DNA of 64,000 nt from Cacajao melanocephalus (taxonomy: Eukaryota > Chordata > Mammalia > Primates > Pitheciidae): assembly GCA_963573385.1 (NCBI GenBank), contig CAUYLG010059265.1:1-64000 (forward strand), in the 5' to 3' direction. Shown here one piece after another: positions 37,705-48,166 of this stretch (position 1 is its first letter; every line of letters begins with the position of its first letter). The notes beneath the pieces are model-generated. The model was not told the origin of the DNA and did not search any database. It was given only the letters and a program-made list of their open reading frames with translations. Both the position numbers and the translations under genes were made by a program.

Positions 37705-38422
37705 ATAAGAATTTCCTCAAAAAATAAGTAAAATAAAATAAAAATATTACTATGATATGATTCAGCAATCCTACTACTGGGTATATATTCAAAGAAAATT
37801 AAATCAATATATAGAAAAGATATCTGCACTCGTGCATATTGCTGTACTATTAACAATAGCCAAGATATGAAATCAACTTAAGTGTCAAACCACGGATATA
37901 TAGTTAAGAAAATGTGGCACATATGCACAATGGAATACTATTTAGCCATCAAAAATAAAATCCTGTTATGTGTGACAACATAAATGAGCTTGGAGGACAT
38001 TAAGTGAAACAAGTCAGGCACATAGACACAAATAAGGCACATTCTCAGTCATATGTAGAATCTTTAAAAGGTGATCACATAGAAGTAGTAAATAGAACAG
38101 TGGTTACACGAGACCGGGGAAGGTAAGAGAGTGGAGGATGGGAATTGTTTGATCAATGAGCACAAAGTTACAAGTAGAAGGTAAAGAGTAAATTCTGGTG
38201 TCCTATTGCACAGTAGAATGACTAGAGTCATTTGTGTATCTCAAAATAGTTGAGAGGATTTTGAATGTTCTCATCACTAAGAGAAGCAAATGTTTGAGAT
38301 GATGTATGTGCTATTTACCTTTACTTCATTATATAGTGATATGTGTATTGAAACACCACAGTGTATTCAACAATTATGTATAATTATTATGTGTCAATTA
38401 AGGCTAAAAATAATTTTTAAAG
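37705..38422 (+). mobile_element. L1 (L1MA/MB-type) 3' end
   Basis: aatttcctcaaaaaataagt, gattcagcaatcctactact with gggtatatattc, ggcacatatgcacaatggaa, ggttacacgagaccggggaa and tgtataattattatgtgtca are the ORF2 end and 3' UTR in sense orientation. It ends in a weak A-rich tail (ggctaaaaataattttt) directly before the right target-site duplicate. Confidence 0.9.
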
Positions 38423-38437
38423 AGGATTGGAAGTTTA
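38423..38437. repeat. Right 15-bp target-site duplicate
   Basis: An exact copy of the sequence at 36452-36466, immediately after the A-rich L1 tail. Confidence 0.88.
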
Positions 38438-39629
38438 CAATACAGTAAATGACACAAACTGGCACTTCTAGTTGATTCTGTCTTTGTAACTTTAACTTTA
38501 GATGTCTTCTACATCACTTAAAAAAATCCAAACACGACGTTATTGTGACATTCAACCTTTTTTAATTCCACTAATTATCATACTTCCCTCCTCTCAAAGT
38601 GCAATATTCACACAATTCTTCATAAATATATGTACATTAACATAGCTGGAGGAAACTAAGGAAAGTTAAAAGACAATTGCACATTGTTAGATATTATGAA
38701 AAGATTATTTAAAAAGGAAAAAAAAAAAAGAATTTTAAAAAATAGAGTCTCTCTATGTTCTTTAGGTAGAGAAGAGAGAGGAGATGGTATAAATCCAGAT
38801 CTTTCTCTGCACTGTGGCTCTTGCTTTTATACCTCCTACTGTCACTTGCAGAGTGTCTGGCCCTGAAATAGGAAGTTCTTAATGGATGAAGTTGATAACA
38901 CTGAACACACAAGTGCTTTTTAACCTACAGTGAGTGTTCAAATAAAAAACAGATGGCAACTTCTTAGAAACTAAGTACATTCCTCAGGAGATAAAGTGGA
39001 GTGTTAAAACATTTTAACATTGCACTGGAGCAGATAATTAGGGTAATTACAACTCTTTAAAGACACAAGGAAGAAGATCTAAGCCAACTTTCTTCTTTAC
39101 TTAATTTATAAAGACTATGAAATTCTAACCAGAACTAGGGCAAAGTAATCATTTTATAAAATGCAATGATAAACCATTGTTTAATGGTTATATTTGAGAT
39201 GGAATAGATTGTCTACTTCAATGTAATGTTTAAACATCAATTATATAATTAAGGAAGTAAAATCAGATTGCCCTACTTCACAAAGGTAATAAAGTTAGAA
39301 AAAGAAAACGCTCTTAAGCTAGAGCTTTCAGAGACACAAAAATATAAATACACAAATATATTCCCATACAGAAAATAAACAGAAATACTAAGTTATCAAA
39401 CTTAATTTGATTTTAGAATATTTTAGTCATGCCACTGTGACTTGGGTTTATAAATAGTGTCAGAAATGTGATCATCCTCAGTGGTTTTTATTTTTCTTAT
39501 TTTAATTATTTCCCTAAATAAATAATTTATTACTGGTAGGTATAATGTTATAGAGAGATAATACTGGCTTAAATAACAGCACTATGCATAGCCTGCATCA
39601 AACATTTTTGAAACAAGGTAGAGATATAC
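38438..39629. other. Unassigned AT-rich interval
   Basis: No repeat or gene recognised. The frames at 38684-38912 are low complexity (K/F rich) and show no domain. Confidence 0.3.
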
Positions 39630-39642
39630 ACACGTGTGTGTC

Positions 39643-39673
<31 letters not shown>

Positions 39674-39686
39674 ATATATGCGTGTG
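39630..39686. repeat. Compound (TG)n/(TA)n microsatellite
   Basis: cacgtgtgtgtctgtgtgtg followed by alternating TG and TATA blocks. Confidence 0.95.
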
Positions 39687-39884
39687 AATATAAATACACA
39701 TACACCATTATACATACATTTTGTAAATATTACATCTTTTACTTTCTAACTTCCTTCTGAACTCAGTCAGTCTTGTTCATGCTCTGCTCAGCCTTTCACC
39801 AGTAGACTGTCTTGCCCTGCCCCTGCTCACCTGCCTACCCACTCCCCACACCCCACAGGAATCCAGAGCTTTCTAGCTAGTCAG

Positions 39885-41410
39885 TGTAAATGATCTTTTT
39901 AATACGCTGTTAAATTTAGTTTCCTACTATTCCAGCATTTATTTGCATCTTGTTGTTTTTAATCCATTCAGCCACTCTATGGCTTTTTATTGGAGAATTT
40001 AATCTGTTTACATTTAAGGTACTGATTGATAGGTAGGACTTACTACTGCTGCTTTATTAAATGTTGTTTAGTTGTCATGTAGATTTTTTTCCCATTATTC
40101 TCTCTTGCTGTTTTCATTTGTACTTAAGTGATTTTCTCTAGTGGTGTGCTTTGTTTTTTTACTTCTAATTTTTTATGTTACTATCATACAGTTTTTCTTA
40201 TGGTTACCATGAAGCTTACAAAAACATCTTATAGTTACAGTAGGCTATTTGAAGCTGGTAGCCATTTTACTTTTTTTTTAAAGCCTCCTCCCAAATTTTA
40301 GTACCTTTTTTACACTCTTGCTCCCAACTTTGATTTTTTGATGTTACAATTTACATTTTGTATTGCATATGTTTTAACAAATTATCGTATTATTTAAAAA
40401 TAATTTTGTCTTTTAACATTCATACTAAGGATATAAGTGCACACTACCATTAGGTATTGGAGTATTTCTGAGTCTGACTGAGTACTAACTTTTACCAATG
40501 AGATTTATACTTTCAAATATTCTCATATTATTAATTAACATTCTTTTCTTTGAGTTTTAAGAGTTCCCACTAGCATTTCCTTTAAGGCAGTTCTTTTGTT
40601 AATGAACTCTCTCGGCTTTTGTTTGTCTGGAAATATCTTTATCCTTCATTTCTGAAAGGAATTTTTTTTTCCACTTTCAATACTTTGAATACATTGTCTC
40701 ATTCCCTCCTGGCCTGCAAGATTTCTGCTGAGAAATCTGCTGCTAACTATATTGGAACTCATTTATATACGATTTGCCTCTTTTTTCTTTTACTGCTTTC
40801 CAGGTTCTCTATTTGTCTTTGTTTTTAAATTTTGATTATAATATGTCTTGGGGTAGTCTTGTCCAGTCTGATTAGGACCGTTTGAACTTGCTGCACCTAA
40901 ATATGTATATCTTTTCTATGTTTGGAAAGTTTTCTGCTAGTATTCCTTTAAATAAACTTTCTACCGTTTGGTATTTATTTTTGCCTTCTTGTACTCCTCT
41001 GACTCAAAAATTTGAGTCACTGGTACCCACCCTGTTTTGTCCATTTGGTAATATGTTTATCTGATGTTTCTCGATCCTTGTGGTCATATGTCAATTTTTA
41101 TACATTTGATGATGTAGGTACTTTTTCAGTTCTTGCAGACTGGCTGTGTTGGGAAAAGCCTTTCATCTGTCAGTTGATCCAGAGATTCTGGGTGGGCCAT
41201 TTGGCATGGTCATTGGACAGGCTTGCTTCTGGAGTTTTCAGGTTAGCTTGGGTGTGCCTGGGTCAGCAAGTGTATGGGCCTGGGGCCTGGTTGTACTGTT
41301 GTACTGTGATACACCTGTAGATTAGGTCTGCTGGGGTGGACCTGGATCCTCTATCCACAAGGGCTGGCCTGAAGCCTGGATCCACAGGGACTAGTTAATA
41401 CCCATTTTTA
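39885..41410 (-). mobile_element. Old L1M, reversed (interior and 5' side)
   Basis: Antisense L1-type landmarks: cattcagccactctatggct, ggttaccatgaagcttacaa, cttttgtttgtctggaaata, cctggcctgcaagatttctg and ctgctgagaaatctgctgct. Further on the sequence passes into GC-richer 5' UTR repeats near 41300. It is a reversed L1M reaching its 5' end on the right. Short frames along it are antisense readings. Confidence 0.75.
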
Positions 41411-41454
41411 GACTGCATTCTAGCCTGGGCAATAGAACAAGAATCCCATTGTCT
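41411..41454 (+). mobile_element. Alu 3'-end fragment
   Basis: actgcattctagcctgggca then atagaacaagaatcccattg corresponds to the last 40 or so bases of an Alu, 5' truncated and nested in the reversed L1M. Confidence 0.75.
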
Positions 41455-41574
41455 CTCCCTCTTTCTCTTCCTCTTTCTTTCTCTCTTACATTCTTTTTTT
41501 TCTTTCTTTCACTCTTTCTTTCTTTCCTCTCTTTTTCTTTCTTAAAAATAAAAAAAATAAAAAAAAAAAGAAAA
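41455..41574. repeat. CTTT-rich polypyrimidine tract followed by A-rich tract
   Basis: About 88 bp of almost pure C/T (41455-41542, with a tacatt interruption) is followed by about 32 bp of A-rich sequence (41543-41574). It follows an Alu 3' fragment, where an A tail would be expected. Confidence 0.92.
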
Positions 41575-42050
41575 GGCCTTGTGCCTGAGTCTTCAGGAGC
41601 CAGCCAAGCACCAGAATGGATCTGAAGCCTAAGTCCATGCGGATGAACCTGAGTCCTGGGTTCACAAATGCTGTTCTTAAGAATGTATCTGGAGGAGTGT
41701 TTCTAAATCCTCATTCTGCAGACTGGCACTGGGGTTTACTTGGATGAGCCTAAACCATGGGTTTGCTAGAGCAGGCCTGGACCCTGAGTTCACTGGAGAC
41801 TGGTGTAATTGGGACCAGCTTGGAGGCTGGAGAGGGCCTGTTTCAGGGGCAGGCATGGAACCTGGGTCTGCAGGTTCAGGGGCAGGCGTGGAACCTGGGT
41901 CTGCAGGGACTAATCTAAAGCCTGGAATCACAGGGACTGTCTTTGTGCCTATAGCCACATGGGCTGGCCTAAAGACTGGGGAAATGGGAGTCAGCCTGGT
42001 ATAAGAGGAACTCTGAAGCCCAGGGCCACAGGGGCTGCTCTTTCCCTGGT
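41575..42050 (-). mobile_element. L1M 5' UTR repeat region, reversed
   Basis: GC-rich imperfect repeats of the gcctggaacctgggtctgc type resume after the nested Alu fragment. A nearly perfect 33-bp pair lies at 41842-41874 and 41875-41907 (one difference, a/g). The units resemble the 5' UTR repeats of old L1M elements. Frames of 93 (minus) and 86 (plus) codons through it give repetitive P/G/A-rich translations and are not genes. Confidence 0.65.
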
Positions 42051-42234
42051 ATTTATCTTTCTATTGTTGACGCTGGTGTTTATTTTTCTAATGTGTTTTC
42101 TTTTTCTAACCTCATAAAGCTATAACTTTTGCCTTTGAGTAATAGTTCCACTAAAACTTTTGTCCTAAAATATTTTTCAAATATATATAGTAAGGGTATC
42201 AACTAAGACAATAATACTAGTAGATGTCCTATAT

Positions 42235-42560
42235 CCAAACATTTTATTCAATTAAGTTATTAATTGCCTGCTTTATACTAGGTCCTAGGTTTGTAGCTGA
42301 AGGTAATCAGATGGAAAACTAAACAGATTTATGATTTTAGAGAACTTATAGTATCCTTAACACAACAGAAAATTTTTTAAATTACAATTTGATGAGAGTT
42401 ATTATGAAATAAAAAGCAAGGTGCAGTGAGAATGAAAATAAAGGAGTTTCTAATATAAATTAGAAAAATAAGCAGCAGAAAAGAGCTGAGTCTTAAAAAT
42501 GAATAGCCATGTTAAGAAAAGAACAAGGAGAATATTAAACAAGAGCAACAGGAAAACAAA
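42235..42560 (-). mobile_element. L2, reversed
   Basis: Begins with the degenerate reversed end attgcctgctttatactagg, then tcctaggtttgtagctgaag, gaacttatagtatccttaac and gataagagtt-like sequence near 42393. Diverged. Confidence 0.7.
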
Positions 42561-42599
42561 TTTGGGAACATTTTTAGGGTAAGATGAACCTTTCTATTA

Positions 42600-43140
42600 T
42601 TTTTGCAGTATAATAAGCCATTCTTCAACTTAGTGGCTCAGTTTTTTACTCTTTTATTTCTTCTTACATTGTATGGGTTAATTCACTCAACTGTGCAATT
42701 CCTGCTTGACATTTTACATATTGTTTTGTCATATAGTGGCTAGTGCTAGTTCTATCTGAAGGGCCAATTGTGCTGAACACCCTAGAAGGGTTTCTTTGTT
42801 TATTTCTGTTTTTCTTTCCATTCATATGCATAATATTTCAGCTGAAATGGATGGAGTAGTCAAGGGCTGGCTGAATATTTCAATCTCCTTCTATCACACA
42901 TCTTCACGTGTGTCGTTTGGGCTTCTGGGCTTCTTCAGAAATACTAGTCTTAGGGTGTTCAGACTTCTTATGTGGGGACTCAAGGATTTTGAAAGTCCAC
43001 AGAAGCAACTATACATCTTAAAAGTTTAAGCCTGGAACACAGGCAGAATTACTTCTACTACAATTTGTTAATTGAAACATTGTAGCAGTTCCAGCCCAGA
43101 TTCGGGGTAGAATGGGACTATGCATGGTGACTAGAAGTAG
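42600..43140 (-). mobile_element. MLT1-type LTR, reversed
   Basis: Diverged but ordered: cattcttcaacttagtggct, attcactcaactgtgcaatt, cttcacgtgtgtcgtttggg, cagacttcttatgtggggac, aagcctggaacacaggcaga and cagcccagattcggggtaga. This follows a reversed MLT1 LTR. Confidence 0.65.
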
Positions 43141-43338
43141 GCATGATGTAATTGAGGAAACTTTTTTGGAAACTAGTTGTAATACTGGGCTGCTCTGCAT
43201 AGTACAGAAAGTAAAAACAAAATTAATATTACATATGAGACTATTGTCAAATAATCATTTATTTATTAAATTGCTGTATTTTATGTTGATATTAGCCACT
43301 GATATTTTAGGTAATAGGGTTCAATGAAGGACACAGAT

Positions 43339-43530
43339 AGTATTTATAATAAATAACCAGAAGACATTACCCAATTTGATTTGAAAATGTATATGTACAG
43401 GTAATAACTATTGCTTGTTGATTCTAGAGAAGTACTTATAACAAATAACCAGAAGACATTACCCAATTTGATTTGAAAATGTGTATGTTGTTTTTGACAG
43501 GTAATAACTACTGCTTCTTGATTCTAGAGA
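43339..43530. repeat. 92-bp tandem duplication
   Basis: Copy 1 (43339-43430) and copy 2 (43431-43530) share ataaccagaagacattaccc and caatttgatttgaaaatgt, and end gattctagaga. By eye there are about five substitutions plus 8 extra bases (within tgttgtttttgacag) in copy 2. There is no spacer between copies. Confidence 0.93.
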
Positions 43531-43849
43531 AAAGTCTTGAGCATTGTTCTGGATCTACTCTATGTCTAGTTGCTTGCTCTTTGGTCTATCACAAGCAAAA
43601 TTTTGAGACTGTAATAAGACTGATTGGCAATTTAAATGTTTTTTCATATATAGCCTTGCACTGTATTGTAACGACTTCTTTGTGACAATTATTTAGATTG
43701 TCATACAATAACTGACCTTCTGACTTGATATACTGAATTTATATTCCGTTGTCTTTTTAAAACATTTTAACAATCTTATAGAGAACATACGTAACACCAC
43801 TTTCATCCTTATTAACATTAACTACAACCCAAATCACTATCTATTCATT
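43531..43849. other. Unassigned interval
   Basis: Nothing recognised. Confidence 0.3.
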
Positions 43850-44290
43850 TCTATCACTGTTGTAATTACCTCACACTTAGTGACTTACAACAATACATGT
43901 TTATGCTCCTGCAGTTCTGAAGGTCAGAAATCTGAAGTCAGTATTACAAAGCTAAAGTCAAGTTGCCCACAGAGCTGGTTATTTCTGTGTGCTCCAGAGA
44001 AGTCATTCTTTGCTTTTCCTGCTTTTAGAGACTGCTGGAATTCCTTTGTTTGCAGCCACGTTACTCCAATTTCTTCTGTTGTCACACTGCATTCTCCTTA
44101 CCCTGACTTTTTGCCTTTCTCTATGACTATATTAGACTCAAACAAATAATATGAGGTAATCACCCCATCTCAAAATACTTCATCACATCTGCAGAATCCT
44201 TATTACCACGTAACGCAATATATTTACATAGTCAAGTATTCTAACATGAACATCTCTGACGTGTCACTATTCAGGCTATCTCATACCATC
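43850..44290 (-). mobile_element. MLT1D-like LTR, reversed
   Basis: cacttagtgacttacaacaa, gcagttctgaaggtcagaaa, gctggaattcctttgtttgc, tcaccccatctcaaaatact and atcacatctgcagaatcctt are the reversed MLT1D-type order. Confidence 0.82.
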
Positions 44291-44651
44291 TCATAAACAA
44301 CTATTATTATTATCTCAGAATACATAAGCCATGGTGTTTCCATAAGATAAGCCACCAATGACTAAGTCAATGTCATTAAAATATTAGCATCTCCAAAGGA
44401 AAAAGATGCTGAGTTATATTGTTTGGGTCCTTAGACATCAATTTCCAAAAAAACAATTTAAGACAATGAGAACATAGAGTTAATTATGCACATCCCTAGG
44501 TAAATTTTTTAGTAGTCCTTGATTTATCTCAAATCATTTTTTGTTTGCATATTAATACACAATTTATTTTGTAAATGAAATATTTTATTATTGAAATATA
44601 GTTAAATGTGTATGTGTGTCTGTATATGTGTGTGTTCTTACTGGGTGAATA
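44291..44651. other. Unassigned interval
   Basis: Nothing recognised. Confidence 0.3.
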
Positions 44652-44654
44652 TGA

Positions 44655-44690
<36 letters not shown>

Positions 44691-44698
44691 GTATATAT
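44652..44698. repeat. (TG)n/(TA)n microsatellite
   Basis: A long TG run followed by atatgtgtgtgtatatatg. The 111-codon antisense frame at 44529-44864 crosses it and encodes a T/H-rich low-complexity stretch, not a gene. Confidence 0.97.
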
Positions 44699-45791
44699 GT
44701 ATGAAGAATGGAAGAATGGGGTAAATAATAGATTCCCACTCATTTTGTTTAAAGTAAAAAAGGAAAGAGCATGATGATGTTAAAGAAAAGAAATAGAGAG
44801 ATGGCTCAATATTCTTCATTACAAGTAAGAAACTGGAGAACATAGACAGCCTACAAGTTCTCAATATTTTCCTTCAGTGCCTCTCATGGGTATGCCTATT
44901 GATGTTCAGCTGACTGAGGCTAAATGAAGTTCTGGAAAAACAAGAGAATTTTTTATCATGCAGCAGCAAACAGGGATGACTATGCTTCACAAGATTTGTA
45001 AAGAATTCCGAATTTTTGTTACTTTTTAATGTATTTCACTCTTCTGACTTCCTTTGAAGAAGACAGTCCCCTGGAAATGTATATATAACTATACACAGAA
45101 GACATACATAGGCAGAGAGCCTCCACAGGCATGCTCACGGGGAAGGCAGAAGGAGAGCCTAGATGAATTATCCTCCATTTGTAAATTCCCATATCTAAAG
45201 AGATTCAGAATCTTGAAATTTACAAGTTGTGAGGTAGTTTGTTGGTCCCCAGATTATATCACTCTAAATAATGTTTGAACTCTACCGCAATAAAACTCTG
45301 TTCTTATGTTAAATATAAGCAAATAATAAAAACATAGGATTTAGTGCTCATCATAATTGAATACAAGCTATTATTGCATATTAGAAGCATTTGAAAAAAT
45401 CAATAGCTAACTTCTCAGTGTAAATATTCCCCTTTGTATGTGAATGTGACTAGAAAACCATTTTTTTCTAGATTTTAAAAATCAATTATTAAAGATTGGT
45501 GTAATAATCAATAGCCTTTCTTTTATACCAAAGCTTAAATGACTGATTTTGCCTCAAGTTTTTTGTGACTAGCAGTTTCACAGCATGATACCTAAGAATT
45601 GCAACTATAATAAAGGCCAGTTGTTTAACAATCCTTGTCAATACGTCTCATCAAAATATGATCACAAGTAAAAAAAATATAAAGTACAACTCAATGGACA
45701 GAAGAGATAATTCTACATACATAGGGCTATTGCTTACATACCAAAGAGGACACACTCTGATTTTAGGAAAGAAAAATTAACTAAATATCTC
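44699..45791. other. Unassigned interval
   Basis: No gene or named repeat recognised. Confidence 0.3.
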
Positions 45792-45815
45792 CATCTATCT
45801 GTCTGTCTATCTATC

Positions 45816-45858
<43 letters not shown>

Positions 45859-45875
45859 ATCTATCTATCTATCTA
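45792..45875. repeat. (TCTA)n tetranucleotide STR
   Basis: About 84 bp of TCTA units with a TCTG pair near the left end and two short tatca breaks. Long enough to be length-variable between individuals. Confidence 0.98.
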
Positions 45876-46379
45876 GAAGAAAGCCTTATAAACTATAAAA
45901 TGGCTACTATAAAATAAAAAATATTTTATTTCTTGCTTCTATGCAATAATTTGGTTTGAAAGACAAAATTTATCCAGATTTCTTTACTGAACGTGCATAT
46001 TTTAGAAATTGCTTCAGTCCAGACCATATAGGGGAAGGAAACATTAACAAAAACAACAATAACCTGACACTAGCAAAATTAATTTAACAACCAAGCAAAC
46101 GTGTAAACACTAGTTAAAAATGCAATGTCACAAGTGGTCTGTGACTTCTATGGATATCATGGTCTAGAAGCAGAGAAAATTGAGGGAATGTTTTGTCTGG
46201 GGATTTCCTGGAAGAGGATATGCTTGAAGTGTATTTTTGAAGTATGTGGTACAGTCTGTTAACAGTACCTTTTAATTTGAGAAGGAGAGGAGCTCAGTGT
46301 GGAAGTATTGGTAGAGCTGAACTTCCTCAACAATACCAATGTTCTGTTAACTTGTAACAATCCCTCCTTGATGTTATAT
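45876..46379. other. Unassigned interval
   Basis: Nothing recognised. Confidence 0.3.
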
Positions 46380-46947
46380 AAACAAGACAAACATATAGTC
46401 TTATAATTTAACAGGTCAGAAATTCAACATGGACTCTCACCAGGCTAAAATTAAGGTGTCAGCAATGCAGCACTGTTTTCTAGAAGCTTTAAGGGAGGAA
46501 CAGTTTTCTTGCTTATTCAGTATATTGGTAGAATCCAGTGATTTAATGCCATAGGAACAAAATCTCTATTTTCTTGCTGGCTGTTAACTGAAGGCCTTTC
46601 CCAGATTTTAGAGGCAACCCTCATTCTTTGACTTCCTTCCTTCAACCACAGAGGCAGCAATGGTGCATGGCTCAAGCCCAACCTTGCTTAATCTCTCTCC
46701 TTCTCCTCTTTCTCCTTCTTCTATCTTATCTTTCAGATTTACTGTTCTGCTTTTCTCTTTCACTTTTAGGCCTCATATGCTTAGACTGGGTCCATGAAAA
46801 TAATCTGGGATAATCTTCCCATCTCAGCATCCTTACTCTTAATCAAACCTGCAAAGTCACTTTGCCATGTAACATAACATATTCACAGGCTACTGGGATT
46901 AGGGCATCATTTGAGGGTGGGAGGAAACATTATTCTGCCTACCACAG
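46380..46947 (-). mobile_element. MLT1-type LTR, reversed
   Basis: cagaaattcaacatggactc, gctaaaattaaggtgtcagc, cttgctggctgttaactgaa, ggcagcaatggtgcatggct, gggataatcttcccatctca and cattattctgcctaccaca are a clear reversed MLT1 order ending in CA. Confidence 0.85.
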
Positions 46948-47234
46948 TTACCTTTGACTTCTAGCCTTTGACATGCAATCGCCACAGGGAAGATAATCAT
47001 TTTTATATAGCCTGTAATTCTTGTTATGCTTTATGAGTTTTGATGGATAGAAAATATAATGGATCCTCTTTGAGAATGAGAATATTGAAATAGAATATAA
47101 AGAATAATCAAGTGTCACTAGACATGTCTACTATTACATAAACAGATCTCATGACCACATACTGTGTTTTTCACTTAATTAAAATCTTAATAAATATCAA
47201 ATGAAATAGTTATTTTTAAAATATTTGACTTACA

Positions 47235-47294
47235 GTTTAAAAATAGCATACTATTTTATCTTATCTGATCCTCACAACTGTGTCATCTACCACA
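47235..47294 (-). mobile_element. Possible MIR tail, reversed
   Basis: ttatcttatctgatcctcac resembles the reversed MIR 3' part, cut off by the L1 that follows. Confidence 0.4.
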
Positions 47295-48060
47295 GATATT
47301 ATTATTTTTTATCGTACTTTGGGCTCTGGGGTACATGTGCACATCCTGCTTCCTGCAGAATTGTTGCATAGGTACATACATGGCATGGTGGTTTACTGTC
47401 TCCATTCCCCTCACCATTGCCTGTATCAGGTATTTCTCCCGAGGTTATCCCTCCCCATCCTCCTGCCCTGCCACTGTCCCTGCCCTCCTCTCCTCTCCAC
47501 CCCCCACCTAACCCAGTGAGTGTTGTTCCCTTCCCTTTGCCCAAGTGTTCTCATTCTTTATCACTCGTCTATGAGTAAAAACATGCGGTGCCTGGTTTTC
47601 TGTTCTTATGTCAGTTTGCTGAGAATGATGGTTTCTAGGTTCATTCATGTCCCTACAAAGGACATGAACTCATTGTTTTTTATGGCTGCATAGTATTCCA
47701 CGGTGCATATGTGCCACATTTTTTTTTCCAGTCTATGATTGATGGGCATTTGGGTTTGTTCCAGGTCTTTGCTATCGTAAACAGCACCTCAGTGAACATA
47801 CGTGTGCATGTGTCTTTAAGATAGAACAATTTATAATTCTTTGGGTATTATATCTAGAACTTCTATTTCTAGATCTTTGAGGAATTTCTATTCCTAGATC
47901 CTTGAGGAATCATCACACTGTCTTCCACAGTGGTTGAACTAATTTATACTCTCATCAACAGTGTAAAAGTGTTCCTTTTTCTCCACATCCTCTCTAGCAT
48001 CTGTTATCTCCAGATTTTTTAATGATCACCGTTCTAACTGCCGTGAGATGGTATCTTGTA
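47295..48060 (-). mobile_element. L1 (primate-type) 3' end, reversed
   Basis: T/A-rich start, then gggctctggggtacatgtgc, gaatgatggtttctaggttc, ggctgcatagtattccacgg, tgggtttgttccaggtcttt and ccgttctaactgccgtgaga. This is an antisense 3' UTR and ORF2 end, truncated on the 5' side. A 25-bp duplication inside it is reported separately. Confidence 0.92.
47861..47910. repeat. 25-bp tandem duplication inside L1
   Basis: ttctatttctagatctttga plus ggaat is followed directly by a second copy with two C/T differences. Confidence 0.92.
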
Positions 48061-48118
48061 TAGATTAAACAAATCAGGTTTGAAGAAAGTGGTGGTTTTC
48101 TCAAAGTTGGTGGAAATA

Positions 48119-48166
48119 TTATGTTGGGGCAAAAGTAACTGATATTTTTGCAATTAAAAAGTAATC
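48119..48166 (+). mobile_element. MADE1 (mariner MITE), one half
   Basis: ttatgttggggcaaaagtaa then ctgatatttttgcaattaaa is the left half of the roughly 80-bp palindromic MADE1. The right half is missing, so the usual hairpin cannot form. Confidence 0.8.

Noticed and set aside
41677..42004. Overlapping repetitive P/G/A-rich frames on both strands
   Set aside because: They are translations of tandem L1M 5' UTR repeats; open frames on both strands follow from the repeat period.
44529..44864. 111-codon antisense frame with TH repeats
   Set aside because: It crosses a TG microsatellite, and the middle is low complexity.
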